Shown: positions 11,163 through 24,600, counted from the first letter of the stretch. The stretch: DNA of 64,000 nt from Stichopus chloronotus (GCA_021234535.1 CM037842.1:12274010-12338009), one strand, 5' to 3'. The notes: generated by a model not told the origin, from the letters alone. Numbers and translations: made by a program.

Positions 11163-11802
11163 ACCTTAGATATAGGTTCTTAAAGGTAGACTTAACAAAC
11201 AGATCTGTACTCAGAAAACCCTCCTTAGTACGATGAATCATTACATCGAGAAAATTAATCGTATCAAAATAAAAAACATGAGTAAATTCCAACTCAGCAG
11301 GATACAAGGTATTCAAAATTCCCATAAAAGCAATAAAGGCCTCATTACCAGGTGGCCAGAGTCCCCAGATATCATCAATATAGCGACACCATTCAGAGGG
11401 TTTCGAAGGACAGGAATTCCAAAGTTTATCCTCTACTAAGCCCATGCGTAAACAAGCATACCCTGGAGCCATTTTAGGCCCTATCCATGTCCCGTGAATT
11501 TGAGTAAACCACCAACCTTTAAACTCGAAATGATTCTCATTCAAACATAATTTGAGATATTCAATTAGATTACCAGTAGAAGGTTTCTTAAAACTTCTTT
11601 TATCTAAAGCACGCCTTACCCCTTCAATCCCTAGGTGCTGCGGCATACTCAGATACATCACTTTAACGTCGATGGTGAACATAGCCACATTAGGTGGTAA
11701 CGGGCCTTTGTCATTAATAGAATTAATTAATTTAAGGACATACTTTGAATCCTTAACAAAAGAGTCTAATTTTTTTAATTTCCGGGTTAATGGGTGAACC
11801 AC
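11140..11802 (-). pseudogene. Penelope-like ORF, reverse transcriptase core
   Basis: This is a frame of 220 codons. Motif A reads FTIDVKVMYLSMP with the catalytic Asp. A mid-domain block reads GPKMAPGYACLRMGLVEDKL, and motif C is CRYIDDIWGLW with the YxDD Asp pair. It ends near DSYHNP, where related proteins continue into the LRLRRICS-type block, here found in the next frame (10386-11162). The N-terminal reverse transcriptase motifs are absent upstream of VVHPLTRKLKKLD, so it is truncated. Inactive because of the truncation and frameshift. Confidence 0.88.
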
Positions 11803-11830
11803 ATCCTGAAATAACGTGCTTTAATAAACT

Positions 11831-13126
11831 TTTATTGATCGTTTTTAATATGTCGTGTGTCTGGTGGCTTCTTACTTTCATCTTACATAAATCATAATAT
11901 ATATATATATAAATCTTTAAAATGCCCATGGATTTTTTCTCTGTTTGGTGGTTCGTAACCTACTTTCTCGATTCCTACAATTCGCAAGTATGCGGGCTTT
12001 CCTTGTCTTTTATTCCTTTCCAATGTTTATCCAGGATGACAGGTTCAGTCTAATGGTGATCGTTCCTTCAAAGGGCTTTACTGACAATTGCCTAAATAAA
12101 CAATATAAAACTAGTGTTCCTCCAATAACAACAGCAATAGGTGTAGCACGTAAATACATAACATGACACAACTTTTCAGTTTTAAATACAAGAGAAGTTT
12201 TTCGTATTGTTTGCAGCTCGAGTACGTAGACAGAGAAGGGTGAAATGTTGAGTGCGTGTGGCCAATGTTGAGCCAAGTGAAAATTTGTTCACTCGTGAAA
12301 AGTTTTATCATTCTGGTAAAAGCCACTGGATTTGACGTGTGGTCTCTGTCACTAGTATTAGAATTTTCCAACAACAGTAAAATTTTACCAAGGGACTAAG
12401 CACAAACGATGAAGGCCTTATTATACATTGGCATTTGTAAACCGTAAATAACTTGTAGCTTTATTAGGAACAACGAATACAATGAAATTGGTATTTATTG
12501 CACGTCAATATCATTATGTGCTACTTACCCGTCATCTTGAGTCGTCTTAGGCATAATTGGGACCCATTCTCCTTCTTTTTTTAATACTCATAGAAAGAAC
12601 AAATGATGTCATCAACTTAACACATAGGAAGGATCGTTGCACAACTAAAACTAACAAGGTTCTGTCTCATGTTGGTGTGAAATCGTATGAAAATCATATA
12701 ATGATTTCATCACTTGGTCCTAAATTTTCACACGATGGGGGGGGGGGGGGGTTAAAATAAGCCCAGAAAGTAACGGGTCCCAGTAGTCAATTTCATCGCT
12801 AGGACACATAGCAAACACCAGTCTAACAAGCTCATAGATGTAACTTTTCTATCATAGAGGGCCTCTTCTTGGTGTGCTTATACCTTACACATCACATCGA
12901 TCATTTGCAAGTTACCGGATAAATATCGGCACCAATATTCTTGACACACATGGTGTTTTGCTACAAATCACTGTTTAAAAAAAAAAACACACTTTGCGAT
13001 GACATCTTTGATTTTCTGCCCAGCATTCAACGTGGTTACAAAGGTGTCTGTCATCGGAACCAGAACGCACACAAACACACATGCAAAACAGAGATCAGGC
13101 TGACGAGTTGGGTCAAGATAACTTAC
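11831..13126 (-). other. Rest of the intron upstream of the Penelope-like element
   Basis: It contains a short AT run at 11897-11911 and a 15-nt poly(G) at 12737-12751. An exon-like block at 12529-12586 was considered and rejected. No gene is seen. Confidence 0.55.
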
Positions 13127-13420
13127 TGGCCGTAGTGTCGAGAATGGTTGTGATTGGCGGTTCCTGTGCGGTCACCGGTAAAGTCACTCGATAAATCTGG
13201 CTCGGTGTGGTATCAAACAGATGGTAGCTATAGTATCCGTGGGAGCAACTGTGAGCTCTTGCATCGTTTAATTCGTCTTCCGAGATGTCAGGAAAAAGAA
13301 AGGCTTTTGGTGCAGGACCGGGGGCGCAATCGGTCGGTTCAGTCGTGAAACCCGAGCAAAGAATGTACTCACCGTTGGCCGTTCTAAAGAACGCTTCCGT
13401 AGTTTGGGATATCGCAAGGT
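13127..13420 (-). CDS. Exon: propeller-like segment with cysteines
   Basis: This 294-nt exon has an acceptor (atgcacttag before 13420) and a donor (gtaagt from 13126). The only long open frame reads LAISQTTEAFFRTANGEYIL, then DCAPGPAPKAFLFPD, then HGYYSYHLFDTTPSQIYRVT. HLFDTTPSQIYRVTLP resembles a YWTD blade start (x-Y-x-x-D ... I-Y-R). It leaves one base, which joins 9790-9961 in phase. The upstream junction to 16945-17026 is out of phase by one base (see findings). An alternative donor-like gtgagt lies inside at about 13368, so a shorter isoform is possible. Confidence 0.75.
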
Positions 13421-16400
13421 CTAAGTGCATGGAAGAAGAAACATGTCAAGGCATGGTAATACAACTAAATGTTCATTCTATGAATTGTGTACCATTCTGT
13501 TGGACATGTCGTGCTTAATAAGTCCTTGTCGATACTGAGCAGTTCACCGTGGGTAGAAAAAAAAAAATATGAGAAAATCGCCGGGAGAAGAAATTGAATT
13601 AACTAACCTAGCTAGCTACTGACTTGGCTAAGGCTATCTATCTCATTGTGGCATACTTTCAAACTTAAAACCTTCGAATGTTCTTACCTTATCAGAGTTA
13701 CTTTCTTTAACTTTTTCAATTACTAGTTCTCTTTAATGACGTCATTACTTGCTCACAAATCCATGCTTATTCTTGAGTTGTGGTCGAACACATTAAGCGT
13801 GTTCTCATTATGAAATTTCACAGGTTAGCCTTACATTTGAGAATCATACACTACAGTGTTTACGGTGTAAATTAAACTGATTAGCAAATCTCTTAAAACT
13901 TTTTCATTAAAACTTTCAGTGAGGTTAATTGTTTAAAACACTTCAGCCTTTGTTTGATTGTTTGTTTTTTTTTCGGCATGGTACTCCTAAATGCCTGCAA
14001 ATTAAACAAATCCGGTGTCAGTTACTTTTCTCAGGATTTGTCGTCCAAAACCTTTCAAACGTAATAAATATAACGTAACGACGCATGGGAAGTTCATACT
14101 TAAAGGCTGTATTGCATCACCCTAAGCTATATTTTTACCTCCCGGAAAGCAAAAGTCTCAACTGGTTCTAAGTTACAGTTCTCTTAGATTGACAGCAAAT
14201 TCGAAAGATGCAGAGCAGCTCGTATTACACAGAGTACACAGGGATCCATTGTTTTGATTACACATGTGGAGGAATTTAAGACAGGCTGAGGGAGGGACTA
14301 GAGGTAGGTGGTTGGGAGAATTGAAACTGTCTGGGGTGATGAGTTTTTGTCTTTAAATTTGTAACGGAATCAATCCACTGATAATGTTTCAAGAGAAATA
14401 CACGTACTGAAAATTTCACACACAACACAGACACGCATACCACTGCTGTATACCAGAAAGTTTTGAACAATCATATTCAAATTACTGGCAACTAGCTATG
14501 ACCACTATGACTAACTGGGGGGGGGGGGGGATTTAGGGGCATGAAACAATTCATCGAGACCATTTAGACAGCAGCAATTCGGACAACTGAAAAATCAAAA
14601 TTTATTTCGGCTTAGTGAAAAGGTAATACGGAAGACCCACGATTGGGATCATTTTCAATTTTAGATATAGATTAAACATGTCCCTTGTGTGAGTTCGGTA
14701 GTTCATAGTTAAAGGTGGTAGGTCAAGTCTACTTGTAGTTGCAGCATGAATGTGTCTGTAGGGTAAATTTAGTTGAAACACGGCACATAAATTACATAGG
14801 TCTAAACTGCTTCTCACAATCTTCTTTTAGTGTCTTTAACAGATCTTTTAGCGAGTAACAGTCTCATTCTCAATGAACCACTTCCTTTTAAACAATCTTT
14901 CACTTTAAAAAAAATTAAAAACTTTAAAAAAAAACTGTCTGGAGAGTGCAGATTAAATATCTGTTTTTTTTTTTTTTCTAAAATATTCAAATACAAATCT
15001 CAACAAATTACTGGAGAGAACCATTGCCCTTACAACTTTCGATATATTTCCTGAATGTTGCTATCCACCTCCTAAGTCTAAACAAACAACAAAACTGAGG
15101 GGTAATGCAACGCATAAAAATGGCCGCCGATATCGGTACCCTAAGGTAAAAAGGTGCTATGGCCAGGTAACGTTTCAAAGCAGTTAACCTGCTCTGTCGT
15201 GAGTACAATCACCGAATGAGATATAGGCAACCATTAGACAACACTTTTCTAGAAAAGCTCGTATCCGTCTACACGCAACAGTGACTCTATATACGTTCTT
15301 CAGGTACAGTGCAGCATGTATCGCCAAAAGCAAAGAATTAGAAAGGTACTTAGTTGGTAATATGTCCCAGGGTCACACCGCACCTCTTCAACGTTTTATG
15401 AATTAATTACATTTGTGATGAGTTCTGCTTATGAGAAATGTACGCTTTACGCTGTCAACCGTCAAACTGAACACCGCACAGATCTAAACGGAGCTGCTCG
15501 AAATTCGCGATGTGTATCCTTACAATAATGGTGCAGCCACAAAATTAGCTTTGATACATTGACGAATAAGCTAATCTAACCAATCTAGTGGAACTTCCGT
15601 TCATTTCCGATGCCCGGTTCTTGAGATAAGTTGTCACGTGAAGTTACCACCTTTCCTACCAACTGTGAACTAGGAGCAAGCAGGAGTGGCACCATCTCCT
15701 CACATTGCTGAAGAGTCTTTTGTTTTTCCATTATTGATATTTGTTTTGTTATTTTGACCTTGAAATCAATAGGTGGTGGTCAGTTTAAGTATACTGGTTA
15801 TGTGATGTCACAAAACTCTCATTCCCCTCATACGTTCACATTATGATGACACTAGATATAGAGGTATTGAAAAACATGAAATGCTTCATCAATGTGGAAA
15901 GATGTCATCAACCCTGCTTGCTTCAAGTTCACTTTCGTTTACGAATATGGCAAGTTCAACTGCTCATATCTCCGGAACCACACATGGGACTTGAATGAAA
16001 GTTTCACTGTGATGGTCAGATTTACTTGCTCTTCAACATATCAAAGCTATATTTGCTTTCAGCACCATCCGTTGAAGCCTACCTACATGTAAATTTGGGA
16101 ATGCGTTTAAGTTTGCCTACAACTTGGTTGCCGTTTTTTTTTTTCAGAGCCGATTTCACTCCATCATTACATTATATATCAGAATGCTGTTTCTCACCGT
16201 ATGCTGAGAAAACGTGTGATCGTTTTACGTATACTATGCACAAACCATGCATGATCACAAACGATACTGCATGCAATAAGTGCAGACAAGGAGTTAATTC
16301 CGTAATACAGAACTCCTTGACTTGGTGCTAAGTTGAAAGATGACGTCAGACTTAATGCCGTAGTGCACGCTTGCGTACTACTTTTCTGTGCCGATGAAAA

Positions 16401-16944
16401 CACGCTTCTTGATGATAATCACCCTCATTCGGGAAGAATATTACGCGGTGGGCTATTATAGTCCTATGTAAGGTAAAGACCTATTTCATTTATCGTGGTT
16501 ATTCATGGTTAATTAATTGCATTTATGGTAGTTATTACACCTTTGTTCTATCCAGAAGATATTTCGATGAAATTTACACCCGACTATCGTGTAGCTCTAT
16601 GTACTACTATTCGATTATTTACGTATTTACTATTTTAGTTAGGGCGCCCTTGTTTGTTGTTATGTGACGTGAATTCAACATGAAGTGAAAAGTATTTATC
16701 CACCACGTTGTGCCCATGAGTAATTATCTCAACTAGGAATTATGCAAATGGCCGAAACGCCACCTGTTTGAATCGTCTTTCCAGTGGATGGTGTGCCTCC
16801 AGTCAAAAATATCAGGGATAGTGAAATTAACTTAGTTTATCATATTACTCGTAGTCCACTGTTGCAGAATGCTTCTATGTGTGCGTCATAAAAAGAAAAA
16901 AAAAACGATCTGGCGTGTAAAAGTAGTTATGGAAGATAACTTAC
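13421..16944 (-). other. Intron, with a dispersed repeat
   Basis: It holds a 14-nt poly(G) at 14517-14530 and the dispersed foldback repeat at 15665-16085, listed separately. I see no other exon or gene in the rest. Confidence 0.55.
15665..16085. repeat. Dispersed repeat, copy A (second copy at 41076-41450)
   Basis: About 400 bp are shared with 41076-41450 in the same orientation. Common blocks include ccttgaaatcaataggtgg (copy B ...aggcgg), ttcacattatgat, tgctcatatctccggaacca followed by cacatggga, and caacatatcaaagctatatt. The first 200 bp fold back: agcaagcaggagtggcacca against the reverse complement of the catcaaccctgcttgcttca region near 15905. It has no coding capacity. The superfamily is not recognised. 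Confidence 0.8.
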
Positions 16945-17026
16945 CCCCGTGATATAGAATCCATAGGGAGATCAAGAAACTCTTCAAAGTTGCCATTTTC
17001 CCCGATGCGGATCTCGGCATAAATAC
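16945..17026 (-). CDS. Exon: YWTD-like blade
   Basis: This 82-nt exon has an acceptor (caccag before 17026) and a donor (gtaagt from 16944). It joins 18541-18769 in phase (G plus GT giving Gly). The joined reading is FYSRRYGIYAEIRIGENGNF then EEFLDLPMDSISR. This aligns by eye with FYSIDRVGLYRLPMDGEDSG of exon 7519-7649, so it is another blade. The exon ends in a run of five G spanning the donor and leaves two spare bases, whereas the next exon needs one. Confidence 0.75.
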
Positions 17027-18540
17027 CTGGTGGTAGGAAAGGAGCTAGTGATAAGATACATATCATACAATCTCTTGGACGCTCGCTTCATACCGGTCGC
17101 CCATAGTAAAAACCAAAAACCGTTACGGTGTTGTTTACTTCATTCTTATCGGTTTAGTGTTTATAGAATAATACAGGATTTGCTTCAATATTCAGGAATA
17201 AAGTAATCAAAGAACACAAGCATTTTTGTTTGCTCATGCGTGATCCGAATATAATGGTAATCAAAGAATTACACGCATTTGGTATATCTGTCTCCACGCA
17301 CAGTCTGTGTCAGCTACACTGCAGTAATAAAACCGCATAACCACGTATAGTGCCCACACAAAATACCAAATTGTCAGATAAAATGAATTTTGTCATTCTA
17401 GGCTGGATACAGTACAAGGTAAGCATATCCCCATGAAGGATAAGATGATCTAGAAATAATATTACAAAAGAATTTTTACAAAGTGAGGCAATTATATGCT
17501 ACATGATGATCATGATAATGATGATAATGATGATAATGATTATGATGATTATGATGATAATGATGTGATAATGATAATGATGATGATGGTGACAAAGATG
17601 AAAGTTATGACGATGTTAATGAAGATGATGATATTGATGATGCTGGTGATGATGATAATGGTGATGATGTTGACGATGGCGTTGGTACTGATGATGATAG
17701 AAGTAACAACAATAACGATTACGAAGATTACTGTGATAACTGTTATGACGCAAGTGATGTTGGTGATAATGATGATGTTGTTGTTGACAGTAATGACGAC
17801 GATGATACTGTTGATGTTGATGTTGATGATTATGATGATGCTGATGACATGTAAACTATAGGACGTTTTCAGACATTCATTTCCGGTATCGAATTTTGCA
17901 ACGTGTTTTCTATGAGTTCCTGTTATTTTCCAACAGGTATATGTTAATAAACCTACACGAAATTTCGTTTACTCAGAAGATGAACAATAACTTCAAAATT
18001 CACCAATGAAATGGATTAAGGTATTTACTGCATTGTGTCAAATCGACACTAATCAACTTCCATAATGGCTATAGAAATAGATAAAACAACCAACTCCTTT
18101 GGACATGCGAACAACAAGTACAGGACGTCTGTACACATGAGCAGTTTGTCAATAGCAACAATAAAAGCTAACGTAATTCATTCATTGACCGCTTACGTTG
18201 TAAACATCAATCATTAATGTTACAGATTTGTAGACCGTTAATGTAGAAAGGAATCAAACTTTAACAGAATAAAGTTGCGAAATGTTGAAACAATGAGCAA
18301 TCAACTTAAACGTTTTTAGAGAGGGTGAGTGAGAAAACTATTGTCACTTAGTGGACTATGGTATTTGAGAGAGCAAAGGTCACGTGACTGCACACCACAA
18401 CTGATTTTTCCTAAGGACCTCATACAGGCCTGTCGAATACGTCACGTCAGGGATGGGAAAAGTGGGAAGCAACAGGTCAAACTGGAAATGACAGACGTTA
18501 GAATCCGTGGCAAGTTTGCCGTAGGTAACTGTATACTCAC
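17027..18540 (-). other. Intron containing a GAT-type microsatellite
   Basis: This intron lies between exons 18541-18769 and 16945-17026. Apart from the satellite at 17496-17853 nothing is recognised. Confidence 0.6.
17496..17853. repeat. Degenerate GAT/AAT trinucleotide array
   Basis: About 360 bp of gatgat, aatgat and gttgat units with interruptions. It is open in one frame (Met/Ile/Val-rich) purely from periodicity, and is not a gene. Confidence 0.92.
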
Positions 18541-18769
18541 CATACCGACGACTGTAAAATCTTTGATAAATGCCAGTTGCTGATAAGGAGAAGGAGATTG
18601 TCTCTGGTTTTCTAAAAGATCTAGTGCGCAACATTCCCTCAGTATTCGTACTAAAGTCAATAAAGTCGTTTCTTAGGCTTGAGGTGGTCACAAACTGCCC
18701 CCGTTCCTTTGCGTTTCGACAAGAAGACATGTTGCTGAGTTTTAGTGGGGATTTGGCGAAAGACTCCAA
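18541..18769 (-). CDS. Exon of the minus-strand gene, most upstream one well supported
   Basis: The frame is open from a tag acceptor before 18769 to a strong donor (gtgagt from 18540). It reads MSSCRNAKERGQF, NDFIDFSTNTEGML, and SLSATGIYQRFYSRRYG. The last part is the start of a YWTD-like blade completed in exon 16945-17026 with matching phase (1 base out, 2 in). A shorter frame also crosses the exon but gives a less protein-like joint. There is no signal peptide or convincing initiator here, so the true 5' end lies further upstream (higher coordinates). The start of the exon is less certain than its end. Confidence 0.65.
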
Positions 18770-19146
18770 CTAGAACATCATGTCAAATTTTCATAAGGTC
18801 GAGCCTAGGGATTAAAATCCAACCCGTCACCTTCCCCGTCAGAAAAAAAAAGGAGGGAAATTGCTATTAGAACCTTCTTAAACCTGAAACGAGACCGAGG
18901 CACTATATCCAATACCACAGTTTCTAAGCTGGTCTAAATTGAACTATATTGCTCCTGCATGTGTCATTCAGTATGCATAGGCCTACGTCACCCTTCCAAA
19001 TCACTGGTCATATAATCCTTCTTTATTACAATAACAGTTGATTCCTTATTACATTAGCCGTTGGTGAATTTTATCTCATTAGCAGTTGTTTCCTTACAAC
19101 ATAAGTGGTCAATGAATTTATTACACTTTCGGTTGCAGTTGCCATA

Positions 19147-19377
19147 CACTCATAGAAATATTTACCTAAATTACGTAAAATAAGAAAAATGTTTTATGTT
19201 TTAAAAATTTTATGTAAAATTAATGTAAGCAGTATACATAAATTCTAAATAATTTTAGTAAATTTTACTACATTTTAGTAAAATTGTTGTATCATAATGT
19301 AAGACTTATATTAACTGTATATAAAATTTTAACAAAACGCTATTGAGTTCTTATATTACGTTACGGTTTTGTGAGTG
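19147..19377. mobile_element. MITE copy 2, complete, TA-flanked
   Basis: This 231-bp element begins cactcatagaaa and ends ttttgtgagtg, so its termini are inverted repeats (CACTCAYARAAA). TA dinucleotides lie directly outside both ends (19145-19146, 19378-19379), consistent with a TA target duplication of the Tc1/mariner type. It is AT-rich with internal self-complementary ttttactacattttagtaaa and no coding capacity. The same family lies at 5505-5701. Confidence 0.75.
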
Positions 19378-19424
19378 TAGTATGTTAGGATATCAGTTGT
19401 TATTACATTAACGACTGATTTTCA

Positions 19425-19495
19425 CAACAATAATATATGAACAAATGATTATTACAAACAATAATATATGAACAAATGATTATTACATTAGGGTG
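19425..19495. repeat. Tandem duplication of about 32 bp
   Basis: Two consecutive copies of a unit containing aataatatatgaacaaatga then ttattaca. It continues a looser array of attacattagc and gttg words on both sides of the MITE (19020-19495). Confidence 0.8.
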
Positions 19496-21559
19496 TTATA
19501 CATATCTTACCATCCTTAACAGTGTGTTTCAATGCAAAACTCTGAGTAACATAGTAACATTAACCTCCGATATATTTCGAGAGTTGAAAATCCTGAAAAT
19601 GTCCTGACAATTTTTTTAATATTTCGCCGTCTCCGAAAATTTCTTGTGATATCACACTTCAAAAGGCTAGACACATGAGTCTTTCCCCCAGTGAAGAAGA
19701 AATAAAACTTATAATAGCTTACAGCATGTTCGAGAACTGATAGTTTATGTAGGTTGTCTCTCCTGGAGAAGATAGAATCCTAACCCTTTGATAGTTAGGC
19801 ATTGCACTTACTTCAGAAAAAGAGATCCGTTAATTCCTTTCTCGGTTTTCTTTTCTTTTGGGGGGCTTTCATGTATATATACAATTCTCACCAAACAAGA
19901 GTGTGGAACACTTCGATATATGTACTGTACTGTGTATTGCCACTTCACTGTACGCAAAACGTTCATTTACGAAAGTTCATCTCGGTAACAAAAAGACAGT
20001 TTAGTTCAAATACGCAAAATGGTGAAGTGATCAAACTGCATAAGAAAAGTACGCGAAAGGCGGTGATACGAACAATAGTTCTTTTCTTCCCCGGGCTTTG
20101 TTCGGGGGGGGGGGGAATAAAATTGAAAATGAATGGAAGATAAACTGCATGCTCCGGTCGGGTGAGCGCGTGAATAGTCTCATATTCGCGGTTCAGTTCG
20201 TTTAAAAACAATTTGTTATCTTTCAAACTGAGACTAATTTATTCTATTTTTTAAAGAGAGTCGATCTCGCACGAAGAATAATAACAAACCTAAAAATGAT
20301 AACAAACCTAAGTTAACAAACAGACAAACAAACTTTTTTTTATTTATTTCTTATCTAATAGTCAAGTCCCTCACACCCCTTTTTCTTCCAATTGTGGAGA
20401 TGTATATTCTATACTGGCACGTAAATAATGACTACCTGAATAGTGTAAACTTACACTGGACAATTCACCAGAGCCTACTTATCAACAGATGATTATTGTA
20501 ATACTAATTTTTTTTTTTTTTTTATAAGTGAACGGAATGTTGTTGTGTTATTTTTCTTTGGGGTGGGTGCTCTAGTGAATCATAATTCCACAAACTTGAG
20601 ATCCACATTTTTAATTATGTTGACGTTCCCCAACAACAATTTCGGTATATATGTACAGGTTCACTATGTGATTTGTTAATAAGTGATACTGACAGAAGTT
20701 GGAAACTTCCTCCTCGAACGACCGTTGCAGCAAAAACGGACCCTAATGCAGAGTGAAGGTTTCATTCATTAACCATTATAGAGTGAAGGACGCGGATTGT
20801 GACGGGCAAATCTTCAGTCGAAGCATACGGGTTAAACAGAAACATTTACCAAAAAAAAGCTTCTTCAGCTGGTAGAGTTGGTTTCGCGCAATCTATATGC
20901 TCTGCCGTGTCCGCCCGTCTGCATGAGTATGTGAACTGATAGTGGCCTACGTCACAACCTGTCTGGTCTCTTAATATCAAACCTGACGTTATAGTTTGTT
21001 TTTTTTTTAATTGATTACACTTTCTTCCGGCAGTAAAGGATACCGCATCGGTACCTTACAAAAATAGACACAATCTGGAGCATTTTTTTTAACTTTGGTG
21101 ATTGAAACTGTTGTCAATAAATTTGAAATGCAATCTAAATTTCTCATATTTAAGTCTAGGAGCGACGATGGAAGGAAAATTCTGAAATACCAGAAGGCAT
21201 TTTTCGTATTCTCAATCCAGCACATTTTATGATTTCACAAGACGCCAAATGTTCCACTGTAGGTTACCTTATGGGTGAAAAAGTTCTCGAAAAATGGAAT
21301 GGGGACATTTCCATTACGAATCTCCCTCAGGCCAACGATCACTTACTTATTTCACGTTTTTCTCCCACCTGTCAAAAAAACTATTGTTTATCAAGGTAGC
21401 TATCATTTTACAAAAATTATCGATACAAAAACTAGCTACAGTTTGTAATGAAATCATTGAAGGTTGTGAAAATAAAAGGTTTTCTGGAATTATAATTTCT
21501 CTGGTATAAAAAGAAATAAACTGCCATTGATGGCAATACTAAATCATGTAATTTATGTT

Positions 21560-21670
21560 ACCATTAGATTGAGTTTATCGTACCATTAAATCAAAATAAT
21601 GGTGCCTTTAAATGAAATTTAATGGTACAATTTTTTGGTATCAATGACTGATTTCTGGTAACATTAACTG
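21560..21670. repeat. Hairpin-forming ACCATTA/TAATGGT repeat
   Basis: A perfect 12-bp inverted repeat, gtaccattaaat (21580-21591) and atttaatggtac (21617-21628), sits in a cluster of accatta and taatggt words. It could form a stem-loop. Function unknown; it may be the core of a small MITE. Confidence 0.7.
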
Positions 21671-24600
21671 TTGATTTGTGTCCGCTACTACCAACCATAC
21701 GAGTGGCGGACAAGTTTTATTCCGTCCCACTTATCGCTATGAAAAAAAATAAATAACTCACAGACTGGGGGGATGAAAGTCGCAGCGGAGCTATGTATAT
21801 TAAGTGGAATCGTGATAGTTGGGCCATGACAAGGTCGTTTACCTAACTGGCTTATTAGGTTAGGTCACGTGACCGAGTTCGTTGACGTTACTCTCAATTC
21901 ATTCATTTACTAATCTTTTTTTTTCACATCATCAAATCATCTTGCATACCGTGAGAACAAAACGAGAAAAATATAAAACGTGGAGGGAGGTAAACCCTTG
22001 GGGGAATTTAACGGAGAAGAGCACTCCGATCCTTGAAAAAGCAAGGCAAGAAGTAAAACAAATCCAAAACAAGTGAATTATCATTATTCATGACGTCGAA
22101 ACAAAACTGCAAATGAATATGCAAACAATCCCTCATTCCCGACCCTTCGAAACAAAATGGGCAAAGAGAGTATCGACCAAAAGAGGCTTCTTCTTCCACT
22201 TTTTATGTGATTGAGAATGCCGCCATCTTTAATTAATTCAGGCTGTAATATCGCCAGACGTACTCCCCGGCACTTCCAACTCCAGTAAGTGTTTTCCCAA
22301 TGGCAACTTGGTCATGTGAGCACCCTGAAAGACGAAATAGAGATAAACACACTGCTGTATACAACAATAACAAAAAAAGAAACTGAGATTAACTTTAGAA
22401 ATTATTCAAGTTTTATTTTCTTTTTTCTTTTTTCTATTTGTGACAAACTGTTAATATACATACAGGTGATTCTCACCTGTTGCTCAGTGTGTGTTGAACA
22501 GCCTGCAAAATGCCCTGCCGTTCAGAACCGAGTTAAAACCTGTCGAAAGGTACTCGTGCATGCTCATCGTATGTATAGTGAGTGCGTTTTGTTTATCTCC
22601 ACTGCATCCCACAATTCTTTACGGGTCAAGATCGCGAAAATGCTTTTCAGCAACCATCTGTGTGCTCTTTAGTTATTTAATATCGGAAATTGTGAGGGCG
22701 TGGTGTCAATAAGGCCTGTTCATGGCAGGCATGGGTGGCACGTAACCGGAACGACTTCCCCCAACTTCCCGGACATCCCCCCCCCCCCTCCGACAATTTA
22801 TATAACGGATATTCACCCGGTACATATACTCCCTCGGGCAATCCCCACCCCACAACAATTCTCAGCCCGGAGGATTCCCCCTTTGAACAAGTCCCCTCTG
22901 ATAATTCCTTTAGGAGGACGGTTATGGTTAAAGAGAGGGGGAGGGGAATTACCCGGGGAATTGTCCAAGGAGGGGGGTGTCAGTGAATCTGGATATTAGC
23001 TGAGATCTGAATATAGGTTGGATGTTCAACAAACGATTTTGGTTCATATACGGAGACACGAAGAGACTTTTTACGCTGCCGCACAATCCATCCTTTTAAC
23101 CTTCTATAGTCTTGGTCATGGTTCACTAAGACTGAAGATCAATGCGTCAAACAAACGTTCTGTACAAAAAAAAAGATAGTAATAATGATAAAAAGTAAGT
23201 AGGCGCACTAATATTCTAAATATGAATAAAAGCATTTACATACAATAATACAATGTAAATGTGAATATGTCACACATTTAACTCGTCTTGAACGACACTA
23301 GACCCACTGTGGAGGTTTTTACGTACAGTGCTCCATGAGTTTATTGTGATCTCAGTGGAAGCGAGCTCTCAGTACGGTCTTTGGCGGTCACCTGCCAGAC
23401 CAGTCGGGTCCCTAAATTGCCGGCTTTTTGTCCAGGAAAAGCGGTTGCAATCAATAGGTGGACAAATTTCAAAGATGACACCAGCCCTTGCAAAGCAACT
23501 TAACTTGGAGGGGCTCGTTGAGTTGATCGTGACAAGTTTGTAAAGATTACAAAGGGTACAAACAGTAACAAATTAAATGCTTAAATTAGTATCATTAGTC
23601 AAGTTTCGTATCCAATAGTTATGAATATTCTCAAACATTTTTGCATCATTGACCCTGACTTGTACTGGTTAGTAGCCCGCACAACGGACGCGTATTACTC
23701 ATGCATCAGCTGTGGCTGCATTCGTTAACCTTCGGTTTGTATAAGCCTACTACGGCCGGGTAAACGGCTGTAGGCCTATACACTACTTACACCTGCAGGG
23801 AAGGTTAACTAGTGTCGTGTTCACATGTCTTGTCAAGAATCAAATAAAAAATAATGGCTAATTACTAATTCTTTAATGTTCCTATAAAATGTTCGTCACA
23901 TACTAATGAGAATTTGTCAAACTGAGACTATATTCCAATGTGTACAACAGAACATCGATGAGTAAGTAATTACCGCACATAGGTAGTACAAGACAGTTTT
24001 CATAACTATAGGAGAGTGAAACTTGACTAATTATGCTTATTTCACGCATTGGCATGTTTGTTTTTTTTACCCTTCAAATTCCTCACAAACGAAAGAAACA
24101 CTGAAAAACATGACACAACAATGAGCCTACACGATTGGAAGTATAGAAAAAAAATTTCGACAGGGTTCCTTAGATTCAAAGCAGTGTAGGAACAGTTCTT
24201 CCACAAATTCTGGTGACAGGTAGTCTTGGACAAGACTCTAATGCTAGCTACATCATCTTTTCGCGACTATCGTTATGGTGCCTTCGTTATATCAAGGAAA
24301 CCTGCTCTGTTGCTGAAGCAAAATTTACCAACAAATGACAAAAGTAAAGGGCTCCTCCGATAGTGGTCTTTACACACGGGACAGGAGTATTAGTTTCTTA
24401 TTGTAAACGTGCCCTTCGGCGATAAACTAGTGAAAAGATACTCATTACCATATAATATATACATAGCCTTAAAAGGAGGAAAGAGCTCTTAAAACCTCTA
24501 TTATTGATGAGCACACAAGTAGGTGAGAAAACACGTTGAGGTCACCGTATATGGTTTGAGTATCCCGTTCACTGATTCAGTACTACGGAAGAAAAGAGAA

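Noticed and set aside
12529..12586. Exon-like block on the minus strand (reading GEWVPIMPKTTQDDG) with a consensus donor gtaagt
   Set aside because: Exons 13127-13420 and 9790-9961 join directly in phase and give a continuous blade. Including this block shifts the frame, and its acceptor lacks a pyrimidine tract. It is a pseudo-exon or rare isoform at best.
18442..18660. Alternative frame through exons 18541-18769 and 16945-17026 that would reach exon 13127-13420 in phase
   Set aside because: It needs an internal start after a stop codon in the first exon and loses the YWTD-like pattern that aligns with the other blades. I prefer the frame with one off-by-one junction, but this is the main competing reading.
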